A stretch of 64,000 nt of DNA from Stropharia rugosoannulata (Eukaryota > Basidiomycota > Agaricomycetes > Agaricales > Strophariaceae), in NCBI GenBank assembly GCA_028532985.1, contig JANCIK010000003.1:4040001-4104000 (forward strand), read 5' to 3'. Positions within the stretch are counted from its first letter, which is position 1. Every line of letters begins with the position of its first letter. Positions 25,936-37,536 of this stretch are shown one piece after another. The position numbers were made by a program, and so were the translations under genes. The notes beneath the pieces are model-generated. The model saw only the letters and a list, made by a program, of their open reading frames with translations, had not been told where the DNA came from and searched no databases.

Positions 25936-28284
25936 GAACGTTAGATGTCAGACTTCATATCCTAATGATTGTATGATTATACTGTGTATGCAAAAATGAA
26001 CTATACACAACACCATTTGTGCCTATATTTCAATAATAACTTATGATGCCTCACGGAGTAATGCCTCTTATGACAAATGTAAACCCATGAGATTCTTGAG
26101 AAGGGCTCTACCACTGAAACGTTCTCCCTTCATATTCAAGGAGGGGAGTCTGCCCGATAAGCCACGTAATCAGAGCGTTCTACCCAAAGAATGATATTCC
26201 AGATTTTCTCTTCTGGAACCTAATTGTTTGCTTATTTTGAATGATTTACATAAAAGGTGAAACCATTTCGTTGTTCTTGAATGCTGTCAATAAAATCCAG
26301 AGGAAGTGAATTACCGGGAGTGCCATTGAGTAAATTTCACCTGTTTTACTCCATGGATGGAAGGCAGGGACAGCTTTCCGGCCGTCGGATGTCTTTTCTT
26401 CCTACAGGCAATTGTAGCTTTTACAAAAAAGAAAAAATGTTGCTCCTTCTTTCTACAGTTAGCGGACGTTCTAGGCTTACTCCAAGCTCTCGGCGCTCAG
26501 CGCCCATCTGTCATCGGTCGTGATACATCTTCAGATTTTGGCCTTTACGTCTTTGCTATACCTCTCAATGGTTATCCGTAGTCGTCCTCAGACAAAGAGC
26601 AAGAATCTCATATCAGGGTGCTGCTGCGCACTGGCTTTCTGATACGCCTTAGCGTGGCAGCAGGAGATAACCTCACAATCTCCTTTCGACTGTTACTACG
26701 ACTATTTTTAGATTAAGTTTAGGATGAGGAAATGAGCTCTGTTCCGTTTGCCAAGTACGTGTAAACATATGCTTTGATTATACGTCATGTAGTATTTCCG
26801 TGGGCTATGTATACTTACACCGAGCTGGTATTTGAAAACACGTTTATGTTTAACGTCCGCGTGATGAGTCCACAGTTGTGGCAATTGGTGAGTCTGGGTT
26901 CATAATTATGGGAAAATAGTTAACTCATGGGCTTGCAACATATAATATATATGTTGAGTTGGTTATGCGGACTCATAAGGTGTTGTTAAATGAGCCGATC
27001 CTCAGTGCCACAAGTAATCATCCTATTCAAAAGCGGGTTACCTGCCAGTCTTTCGGAGCCGGAGCCGACAAACGGCCTAACGGGCTTATGTGTAGCTGCG
27101 GAGAGACTCTTTTCACGCGTCTGTGAGAGAGTCAATTTTGTGCGCAGCATCTTTCTACGTACGAGATGCGGCCTAACACGGCTCCGAAGTAGCAACATCT
27201 ATTGGCGAACCTCGAAACACATGCAAGCGAAAGGTCTAATTTATTGTGGGCATCTTATCAGATAGCTTCTCCCGAAGGGACCCAAATTTGGGAGTATTCA
27301 TACAGGGACCGGATGTAGTGCCAAGTCTACATGTCTGAGGAGAAAAATAAGGGTTCTACATATTTCATCCTTGTAAGTTGTGCAGGATTACTAGAAAATA
27401 TTTTGCAACTTTCAGGCTATGACTTGATCTTTCTCAAGCTTTCTAGACTCTTTCTTTGCTAAACGCGTTCGGAGTAACATGTAACAACTGATAATCTAAC
27501 GTCATATATAAATTTGTAGTCGATTGGAAACTCATGCTTACTTGACCGACCGGCCTCTATGTCAGGAACGCTGCAGTGGCTATGCGGTGTTTACTTGAAG
27601 TCCTTGCTCATCACCCTAGCAACTTGTTATGCTGACGTTGCTTGTAGTGTTCTACGGTGGCTTGCACAAACGGAGTGAGATGGCCGCAAAAGACCGATGA
27701 CCGTGGAGTCCAAATGTCTGATAGGACTCACTATTGTTAACTGAGGGTCTATTAGCGGTCAACCGGTCAAGAGTAATGTAGATATAACTCACTGAAAACA
27801 GATTTCACGCTGCCGTTTGTGGCGTGCAAGTAATTGTAAATATACCCTACACACAGTAGTGATAAAGAATTGGGAATTCTGAAAACGTGAAATGCTTTGT
27901 GACAGACGCTATGCTGCATCAGAAGTCTTTAGCCCAAGTGTATATTCAACGCCAAATTAAGCTACAAAATTTCCCATACTCGCAAATCACTACTACTCAA
28001 TCTTTGGTAGGATGCCGTAGCTAAAAAAATGCCCCTTTAGACACTACACCCCGCACTCCGACCAGCGTGGGTACGGTGGTTTCCAGAGCAGAAGAAGTAG
28101 TCGCTTTGCCGTTCAGGTAGGCCCGTTTCTCACAGTTGTAATCAGATTGTTCGTTCGATTGCTGCCTATTAAGCCGCAGTTAAACAAGACATCAGGTAGG
28201 AGAAGATTGAGCTTTTGAACAAAGGCAGCATTATATTGTCGCGATACTCATACATCTGAAATATCGCATTTGAGTCGGGATACG
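25936..28284. other. Gene-poor region upstream of laccase 1
   Basis: About 2.3 kb in which I find no supported gene. A 91-codon frame at 26990-27265 (with AAERLFSRVCERVNFVRS) faintly recalls the end of a hAT transposase, but the match is too weak to call. Part of this stretch should be laccase 1 promoter. Confidence 0.4.
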
Positions 28285-28291
28285 TATAAAG
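28285..28291 (+). promoter_or_regulatory. TATA box of laccase 1
   Basis: TATAAAG preceded by CG starts 59 nt before the ATG. The other two laccases have a TATA box at nearly the same distance. Confidence 0.7.
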
Positions 28292-28343
28292 GCAGTGAAA
28301 TCACAGCTGTCTTCCTCAGTATCTTCTGCAACCAGAAACAGCA

Positions 28344-30628
28344 ATGCGTCCTTCCTTCGCTGCACTGTCCCTGTTATTTATTACCTCAAAGGCGTATGGA
28401 ACCTCCATCAGCCCAGCGGCTAACCTAGTTATCGAAAACGATGATATATCCCCCGATGGTTTTACTCGCTCGTAAGAACTATGTACACTACTTTAATTTC
28501 AGTATTTCTAACCGTTTTTGTGTAGAGCCGTGCTGGCGAGTGCATCTAGCGGACAAGGCTCCTTTCCAGGACCTTTGATTTCTGCACAAGCGGTAATGAT
28601 GACTGTATATGTACCTCTTGTCGTATCGTATCTAACACTGCTTGTAGGGAGACTCATTCAGTGTGAACGTCGTTAATAACTTAGACGACACGACCATGTT
28701 GGTCAGCACCAGTATTGTGGGTTGTTTAAAAAACCTATATACCAGGATTGAAGTACTGATGGCTGAGCTTTTCCTATTCTTGCCCCTTTTTCAGCACTGG
28801 CACGGCCTGTTCCAGAAAAATAACTCTTGGGCAGATGGCGTTGTAGGCGTCACTCAGTGCCCAATCGCGCCAAGCGATTCTTTCACCTATACCTTTGCCA
28901 CCGGTGGTCAAACAGGAACCTACTGGTATCATTCTCATTATTGTTAGTATTACAATCCTTGGTCAGTATATCGATACTAATAAGAACTCTGCCTCAAGCT
29001 ACTCAGTACTGTGACGGCCTAAGGGGTGCGTTGGTAATTTACGATCCAAACGATCCTTATTTGTCCGAGTAAGTCTCTCATGCATCTATATGGCTACTTC
29101 TTTTAACTCCCAAAATACAGCTATGACGTTGACGATGGTAATAAAAGTAATGTTTCTGGGAGCTTACCGTAGTTCTCACGCAAATTTTGCAGAGTCCACT
29201 GTGATCACGCTTGCTGACTGGTGCGTATTTCAAAGCTTTAGTATGAAGGTCTATCGTAAAATTATAGCTATACAGGTACCATACTGTTGCACACATATTA
29301 AGCGCTGCCGGTGGTGCTGTATCATCCGATGCTACTCTAATCAATGGTCTTGGTCGCTACTCGGGCAATCTTACTGCACCTCTTTCCGTCGTGACGGTAA
29401 CTCAAACAAAGCGCTACCGTTTCCGCCTTGTATCACTATCTTGCGATCCAAACTATACCTTCTCTATCGACAATCACACCATGGTGAGCATTCTGTACTA
29501 GTGCATTGTTGAATTCTCACTTAACGTTTGGCAGTCTGTCATTGAAGTGGATGGAAACAATGTCGAACCGGTCGCTGTCGACTCCATTCAAATATTTGCC
29601 GGGCAAAGATACTCATTTATCCTTACCGCCAACCAAACGATTGGAAATTACTGGATCCGTGCCACTCCTAATACTGGAGGGCCTAGTGGGTTCACTGGTG
29701 GTGTCAACTCTGCCATCTTCCGTTACGATGGAGCAGATGATTCCGAGCCAACCACCCCTCAAACTACGAGCGTCAGTCCTCTCGCCGAAACTGACTTACA
29801 TCCATTGGACAATCCAGCCGCTCCCGGACCTGCAGTGTCGGCTGAGCTCTCCAATGGAGAAGTTACAGCACTAGAGCTAGATATTTCCCTGTCAGGAGGT
29901 ACCTTTGAAGTAAATAACGTCGGATTTACACCACCCTCAGTCCCTGTTCTCCTTCAAATTCTCAGCGGAACGTCAGCAGCCCAGGATCTTCTTCCGTCCG
30001 GCTCTGTTTATTCGCTTCCGGGGAACTCTGTAATCGAAATAAACATGCCCGGAGGTGCAGCCGGGTCACCGGTAAGTCCTTGTCCTTAAATCTGCGTGTC
30101 TCTAATAATAAAGTCTTTCAGCACCCTATTCACCTTCATGGACATTCCTTCTCTGTCATAAGAAGCGCGGGAAGCACTTCTTACAACTATGACAATCCTG
30201 TTAGACGTGACGTCGTCAGCATTGGAGCCTCTACCTCTGATAATGTGACAATCCGGTTCCAAACTGATAATGCAGGCCCGTGGATTCTTCACTGGTGAGT
30301 GAATCAATCCAACAATCTTCAAATACACATTTATGGCTGATTTTATAATAACACAGTCACATCGATTGGCATTTAGAGGCGTATGTCTATTGTGTTCTTA
30401 ATCATATCTGATTACTGACGAGCCTCTCAAAATAGTGGCCTTGCAGTGGTAATGGCTGAGGATATACCCGATATCACTAACTCAACGCAGAGTCCTTCTA
30501 GTGGGTTATTCTTCTTGAACTCGATGCTACCTTCCTGACTGACCTCTTCTACGTCTGTGTTACTAGCTGCGTGGGAACAACTCTGCCCAACTTTCAATGC
30601 TCTTCCTGCTCAGACGTTCAGTGACTAA
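28344..30628 (+). CDS. Laccase 1 (secreted multicopper oxidase, 13 exons)
   Basis: Exons 28344-28471, 28526-28592, 28648-28716, 28795-28942, 28999-29068, 29121-29137, 29193-29220, 29276-29483, 29535-30071, 30122-30294, 30357-30380, 30436-30500 and 30567-30628 give 531 residues. It has an N-terminal signal peptide (first about 20 residues) and all four copper blocks: [15 protein letters not shown] (His89, His91), [16 protein letters not shown] (His134, His136), [10 protein letters not shown] (His425, His428, His430) and [15 protein letters not shown] (His481, Cys482, His483, His487). The residue ten after Cys482 is Leu, as in medium to high potential laccases. It would oxidise phenols outside the cell and reduce O2 to water. 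Exon 6 is a 17-nt microexon. Its C-terminus ends ALPAQTFSD. Confidence 0.96.
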
Positions 30629-31241
30629 TGCCAAAATCCTTTTTGTTTATCGAGAGACTAGTAGTTAATGCGTTAGAACCTCTGAAACATGTACCTTATA
30701 GTCTGTGTGCTCAATCGAAACATCTTGCTGGTCAAAACCTTGAGTCAAAGACTTTGTTCTTCCTTTGTTCTCCCTCGCAGAATTTGCATGCACAAAGTAC
30801 AAATTTCATCAGACTTTCGCCGACTGATCCGAACGTGCGGCATGTCGCCGGTACCTGTTGAAGCGGCCTGCACAGGAAGGCGCCACTCAAGCCAAACTCA
30901 AGCACCACTACACTATTTCAGTGGAGATACTTACCTGCCGATATGTTCGGAGCAAGCCGTCGGCTGCTCCGGCGCGAGCGCAAGCAGCGGCACCTGCGCG
31001 GAACACAGCAATATGTATATACAAATAAGCACCGGCCTACAACGGCGGCTTGTACCGAACCTAACCTGCCGATACTTAGAAGTTGAACTGATGCGTCATC
31101 ACAGATTTTCAATAAAATTTTGAAGTCGGTGCGTAGCCTTCACTGTAACCAGTGGCCGTAACCTAAGGAACCGAAACCGCCGCGTAACCAGATAACCCGT
31201 TTAATCCAAATTTAATGGAGGTCAAGAAATCTATCGGTATA
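30629..31241. other. Convergent intergenic DNA, laccase 1 side
   Basis: Laccases 1 and 2 converge here. No gene is supported. The frames seen near 30689-31123 lack domains and overlap the 3' flank. Confidence 0.5.
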
Positions 31242-31526
31242 CTGTACCATTTTAAATGGTTCGTCCGTCCCATGTCCCAAGGGCCATGTACGTGGACGAA
31301 ATCGGTGCTTTGTCCCGTGTCCCAAGCCCAGTGGACGAAAGAATTTTTGAAAATGGCTGAGACCATGCTCCAAAAACTGGCTTAAACCTAAAAAAAACTC
31401 GCTGGACGAAATATTTTGGACGATATTTTTGGATTGTCACGGGTCCTGCTAAAAGTGGCGGGGCGAAAATTTCGTCCACGGTGTCCCATGTCCCCCCTCC
31501 TGGACGAACCATTCGAAATGGTACAG
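31242..31526. mobile_element. 285-bp TA-flanked MITE between laccases 1 and 2
   Basis: The ends are 25-bp inverted repeats that differ at two central bases: left CTGTACCATTTTAAATGG then TTCGTCC, and the right end reversed CTGTACCATTTCGAATGG then TTCGTCC. Both ends are flanked by TA (31240-31241 and 31527-31528). Inside, CATGTCCC and GTGGACGAAA words recur in both orientations, so most of the element can fold back. No coding capacity. Confidence 0.85.
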
Positions 31527-32088
31527 TACTCGCGATTCGGAGAGCCAACCAGTGCTTATCTGGGTACCGGACACCGCCCGTCCAGCATATCTGTCTCACG
31601 CGGCAGAGAAGATCGTGCAAGCAAAAATCAACCGATTCGGCGGCAGCCCGAAGGGTGTATCTAGCAGGGCCACTCAAGGGTATGTCCAAACCAATCGGTT
31701 CAAGCTCAACTCATGTAATGGTATGGACACGAAGGCATCGATTTGTTCTCCACAGATACATAGGCTCAGAAGACCAACGTAATGTCTAAAATCAGGTCCA
31801 CTTACTTAATATGTAGGTGCGGTTGCCTCTTTGGATTAGGCTTTGAGCGATGTCGGGTCCTGCAGGGACATAATGAAACGGAAAGCTAACTTATTTAGGT
31901 AGCGTTCCTCACCAATGAAACTGAATCGGCAAAAACCTCGAGGGATTATACAAGTCGATAAATACAAATATAAATTCTATATAGACAGTCTTTAAATTAC
32001 AGATGCATTATAAAACGAGTGTAAAGAATGAAAAGTTGTCCAACCTTCGCGCAAGTGTAAGGTAAATATACACTACATAAGCGGCTCT
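31527..32088. other. Intergenic DNA 3' of laccase 2
   Basis: No gene supported; presumably holds the laccase 2 polyadenylation region. Confidence 0.5.
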
Positions 32089-34305
32089 TTACACTCCAGG
32101 AGCAGGGAAATTCTGCGCGGGTAAGGCATTGAAGGTTGGGCAAAGCTGATCCCATGCAGCTATTTCAAGTTACAAAGTTAGATGGCTGAGAAACATACAA
32201 AGAAAGCATTAGCTACCTGGGTGCGTCTCTTGGGCAATTCCTGTGACGTTTTCGGCCATAACAATGGCGAGGCCACGGTCAAGATGCCAGTCAATATGGC
32301 TATAGATATCAAGTAAGTAAACGTCGGATACTTATGGAATAACCTATTGCGTACCAGTGCATGATCCATGGACCTGCATTATTAGTCATGAAGCGGATGA
32401 CTGTCAAGTCAGAAGTGCTAACACCGGTGTTAACGACATCACGCTGAACTGGGTTGAAATAGTTCGTCTTGTTACTTCCTGCACTCCTAATGACAGAGAA
32501 CGCATGTCCGTGAAGATGAATAGGATGCTATAGCACTAATCAGGAGCTTGGAAATGTAAGAAAGATGCCGTACACACCGGTGCGCCAATTGTACCACCTG
32601 GAATGGAGACTTCAATGACCGTGTTCGGGGGCAGAACATACACTGATCCAGTTGGCAGAAGGCTCTGGGCAGGGACACCGTTCAGAATCTGCAGAAGGAC
32701 GGGGACCGAAGGGGGAGCAAAGGCAACACCGTTAACAAGGAAGGCACCTGCGTCAAAACTCATGTTGAAGGCTAATGGCATGACGGTTCCATTTGAAAGA
32801 GAGGCAGGTACAGGAGGGCCAGGTGCCGCTGGGCTAGGTGCCGCTGGGCTAGTTAGCGGGTGGAGATTGGTTTCAAGCAGGGGGATTACGCTATTAACTT
32901 GAGGGGTTGACGGGTCGGCTACAGGGGCTCCAACATAACGAAGGATGGCAGAGTTGACACCACCCGCGAAGCCTTGCGGGCCATTATTCGGCTCAGAGCG
33001 TATCCAGTAGTTGTTCACGCTTTTATCAGCGGTCAGAATAAACGAGTAACGCTGACCGGCATAAATTTGGATTGAATCTACCACGACGGGCAGAACGTTG
33101 TTTCCATCGGCTTCAATAACCGTCTGTACAAAGCTCTTAATTGTGGCTATGATAAAGTTGCACGCTGGATAAACGCACCATAGTATGATTATCAATAGAA
33201 AAAATGAAGTTTGGGTCGCATGAGATGGATACGAGACGGAACCGGTACCGTTTGCCATGGGTGACACTGATTACTGTGAGTGGCGTGGCAACGGTGTTAG
33301 GAGCAGATCGACCAAGACCATTAATCAATGTCGCGTCAGGCGTCGGAGGACCACCAGCAGCAGTAAGAACAGCGGCAGTAGAGTGGTACCTGTTTGCCCT
33401 CTATCAGACCAGGGATGCCACAATTGAAACTATCCTCACCAATCTGCTAAAGTAATAACGGTCGTGTCTACAAAGTTATCGATGAGTGGATAATGCAAAT
33501 ATTTTCTTATCAAAATGATGCGCACCATCATCGACATCATATCTGTTTAGGCAGGCTGTTAGAGACGGTAAGAGTTGTATGTACACTGAGCACGTACAGT
33601 GCCTGATATGGATCATTGGGATCGTAAACAACCAGAGGACCTCTCAAGCCATCGCAGTATTGTGTCGCTGCATGCTTTAAGTCACCATATGATAATATTG
33701 AACCAACACAATCCGACTTACAATAGTGGGAGTGGTACCAATATGTCCCGGCTTGCTGACGTGCCGTAAACGTGTATAAGAAGGAGTTACTCGGGGCAAT
33801 GGGACATTGCGTAACTCCGACAGGTCCGTCTGCCCAAGCACTTGCTCCCTCGAATAGACCATGCCAGTGCTAATGCCGCATTGGAAGTGTTAGAAGATTA
33901 AATAAACACCACATGAGGTTAGACACTTACAATACTTGTACTGATACGCATGCTAGTGTCCGTCAACTGATTGACGACATTGATGTTAAATGTGCTTCCC
34001 TAATGCATTACTCGTTAGTATAACGACATATACGCGAGGGAACGCCTGTTTACTTTTTGACCTGATATTACTGGTCCTGGAAATGTTGCACCGCCATTAG
34101 TTCCACCAGCCAATACTGCACTTTAAGGTACGACTCAGATCGTAAGTTAAGTCTGATTAGGGTAGTAAAACCTAAGGACGTACGATCTATTAAAACCATC
34201 TGGACTGATAATCTTGTTCTCGATGAACAGGTTCGTTGAGGGACCGATGGAGGCATATGTCACAGACACATAACAGAGAGAAAACAGCGTCAGAAACGAG
34301 CGCAT
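32089..34305 (-). CDS. Laccase 2 (secreted multicopper oxidase, 12 exons)
   Basis: Minus-strand exons 34305-34184, 34120-34054, 33999-33931, 33869-33722, 33667-33598, 33542-33526, 33467-33440, 33389-33179, 33123-32578, 32527-32355, 32299-32217 and 32159-32089 give 534 residues. A signal peptide ([18 protein letters not shown]) is followed by the mature start [13 protein letters not shown]. The copper sites are complete: [18 protein letters not shown] (His87, His89), YHSHYSTQYCDG (His132, His134), [10 protein letters not shown] (His427, His430, His432) and [18 protein letters not shown] (His483, Cys484, His485, His489; Leu at the axial position). It shares every intron with laccases 1 and 3 except the one splitting the last copper block, which it lacks. 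A Pro/Ala duplication ([13 protein letters not shown]) sits between domains 2 and 3. Confidence 0.96.
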
Positions 34306-34357
34306 TTCAGAAAGGAGAGTGGTCGCCCTTTGTGCCTTCTACCGGAGGAAACGGCGG

Positions 34358-34365
34358 CTTTTATA
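34358..34365 (-). promoter_or_regulatory. TATA box of laccase 2
   Basis: TATAAAAG on the minus strand, starting 60 nt before the ATG at 34305 and preceded by G as in the other two laccase genes. Confidence 0.7.
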
Positions 34366-34405
34366 CTAGTAATTGAGGCCTGCCTCAGCTCTTCACAGCT
34401 CGGGT

Positions 34406-34642
34406 TTAGAGAGATATGTCCGAGGAGATTTTCGTTCCGTCAAACTCGTTGGCGTTCAAGATTAACTCGTAAGTACTAGATCCTCTGTTAGTCAGGTCTA
34501 TGATCTCTGCCGACTCGTTTTCAGGCCTGAAAATGACATAATGTGGTCCCGTATCAGTATTGCCCTGATAGGTTCCACGCTTGCTCCTATTTCTTAACTG
34601 ATGTTCATTAGCGCCTGGGATTCCTGTTACAGACCATGCCAC
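34406..34642 (-). other. Unassigned open frame, possible exon relic
   Basis: A 78-codon frame without an ATG ends in EFDGTKISSDISL. Its composition looks protein-like (GPHYVIFRPENESAEIIDLT), but no partner exon or domain is evident. It lies in the laccase 2 upstream region and may be a fragment of a lost gene. Confidence 0.2.
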
Positions 34643-34649
34643 AAGATGG

Positions 34650-37474
34650 AATTATAAAGGTTGCTACAAGTGTGCTTCGTAAACACAGGATGATCTTTCA
34701 GACAATCCATCCTGCCAAATTCCTACATACAGCTATTTTATTGACTCTGAAGCTAGCATCATGAACTCACAGGCTGTTTTGTAGGTTGTGCGCGTTCACT
34801 ATATAATCTATATAAGCGCTCGGTAGGGATTTTGACTCCATCATTCTTGACAGGCTATTTTTAGACGTATTTAAAAAAAGACTCATGATCGATATCCTAT
34901 TCTCGAAGGTGATAATAACCTTACCATCTAGCTCTTATACATCACTATTGGCTGTATAAGCTGAATACCATAATTGTTCTTTTTTGCCTGAGCTGGGCTG
35001 ATATATCTCATACAACAGAGACGTATAAAGCGATACATGTCTGAAAGCGCGAAGAAACAGGTACATCCAAAGATATTCCACTACACTGCCGGTGTACATC
35101 CGTCCTCGGCGGAGGTGGCTCCATGCATGCCTTGACAGCCCCAAGTGGGTGTTGGAGCGATTGTATTAGACTACTCACGGTTGCTGAACAATAGGTATTT
35201 GTTAACATCTACCAGCATCTACCCACACAAATCAAATCAAGCTCCCCGCTTAAAAGAGCCGACTATTTTGGCGCAAGAGTTGACTCTATTATATATGAGG
35301 CCTGCATAACGCCAAGTTGCGGGCGCTCCGCCTCCTCAGCATTTTACGGGTACATCATTAGTCCGTAGCTTGAGCTGCTCACTAATGATCTGCCTCAAGC
35401 AGTCCCTGAAAACAACTCAAGTAATGAATTGATGAATCAAGTCCCCACTGCGAAGTGTCATTACGCGGTCACGCCTGCCATGCGCAACGAGCTCAGGCCA
35501 TGCCATATAAATTTCCACTAAACAGACTCACTCAATCCATTTGCTGTTCAATGCTCCACGCCGTGTCCTGATTGATCTTCTAGTCGGGAGATCGGAACGG
35601 GGGTCTTGGTCAATATCATTTGACGAAGCACTAGATAGCACCTGGACCGTGCTGAAAGAGTACTCATCGGTGTTATAATCTATTTATTCCCATTGCCGCA
35701 TCAGCTGGAACGCCTCCATCATGAGAAATGATATTCTAGCGCCGAGACGTCGAAGGTTGCGCGTTAAGGTTTTCGGCATCTGTTAAGAATATAATATGCT
35801 GCAATAGCTATTCAAAGAGGGGAGTTGGTGGGAAGAAAACAAAGGCAGGTTCATGGCTAGATGGAATTCGGAAGCGGCAAATTGGCGGCAATACTTACCC
35901 CAGGTGTCGGCAACTATTGGACTATGAAATCCTAATGGGCTTATGGGCTTTTTGCGGCATGACCCGGCTGATGAATCGATGGATTTTCTCACGGGAGGCA
36001 GAGGAGCATGAGTACATACTACGGACAAGTAGGTGTTGTTTCGGAGCGTTTGAATGCATAAATTGACGATTAACTTGCAAAGCACCATGAATATGCAGTC
36101 ACAACGACAAGATGGTGTGGGGGCGTTCGACAACAGTACAGTATGTACAATACAGCGACAGAGAGTGCAAACTATTTCCCTACTCATAAATGCATTTGTT
36201 AACACTGTTACACAGCCTATTCAATTGAGCGAATTGACTTACAGGGACACATTGACAGAGCCACGGAGGCTGACGTAACGTCCGAGAAGATACAAAAGTT
36301 TCACCCCATATTGCAACATACATATACTAATTGCTCTAATATACGTGCAGTCATGATATTACCTTAATGTGCGCTGACCAAGTAATGAGATATGTGCTAT
36401 AACATACATTCAGTGGCTTCCCGCTAGTACATTATATGATCGGCTACTTGATAATAAAACACCTGGATTTCGGTATCCGATGGAATAGAAAGCCTCCGCG
36501 GCATGTCAGGAAAGCTGCCCATTTTGGAGAGCAATATTTGTCTCATGGGCATTCTGATTAACCCCCTTTAGCCAGTCGCAAGACGTGGAATAATCTTGCT
36601 AATAGACTATAATCCCACGGGCGTTCGCCAAATCAATAGCCTAATGATACTACATCACCATACATATGTGATTGTGCTATTTAGACCCCAGTTGCTTGTA
36701 GCTACCAGAGCCAAGTTCTATATGGTTAAATCAAGCACATGGTGACCCTCCATACTTAATGACTCTCCATGTTTTAGTAGACCAATAGTACTTCTCAGAA
36801 AGCTGTAAGGTCTATGTCGGGCTCAGGCGGAACACATGTATAAGCCCTTCGTCTAAAATTAACTATACATTTCACGGAAGTTCGTGCATCCCGAGTGTTG
36901 CGGTCATGCTCACTTATAGTATGCTGTATATAATTCCCTGGGTGCGATCTTTTCGCTTCCGATATGTCAAGTGCTTCTTTATCGAGGTCGCCCTATTCTA
37001 AAATTAAACAATTAGACTTGGACAACATCCCGGCGCTTAAACCTTGCTCTACAACGGCACGATTGAAGGAACCCTTCGTGTTCCGACCTATTCTTGAAGT
37101 GCTCTTCAAGAGTATGATATATTAACCTATGTGAGAAATCATGAGGCCTTTTATCATGTGCCGGTCTTTATGCTTATAAGATCTGCACGGCAAATCATGG
37201 TTGATGTACAGACCGTGCAGCCTGGGAAGAATCACCTGTCGGCATACATGATTCTATACACCGCAAAGTACTTACAATGAACACAGTAAAATTCAGTCTC
37301 AAATGGAGCATTCGATACGAATCTACGTGAACCTTGAAGGAGATGGTGCCAAATGGCCAGTACTGAGGCAATATTGCAAGGGGAATGCACCCAAACTGAA
37401 ACACATTATGATGAACGTAGAGCGCATAGAGCGGAGACATCAAGTAAAATATATTTCAAAGACGTTCAAATGAG
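34650..37474. other. Divergent 3-kb intergenic region between laccases 2 and 3
   Basis: AT-rich, with many short unsupported frames on both strands. I see no gene or clear repeat. Because laccases 2 and 3 diverge from here, it should contain both promoters. Confidence 0.45.
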
Positions 37475-37481
37475 TATAAAA
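37475..37481 (+). promoter_or_regulatory. TATA box of laccase 3
   Basis: TATAAAA preceded by G, starting 62 nt before the ATG at 37537. Confidence 0.7.
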
Positions 37482-37536
37482 GGACCAGGTGGTCCAGAGA
37501 TTATTTCTCTGTCGAAGAACCAGCCCTCTCTTGACA

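Noticed and set aside
26990..27265. Possible hAT transposase C-terminus (AERLFSRV)
   Set aside because: Only a few residues match the family pattern, and no other hAT block is found around it.
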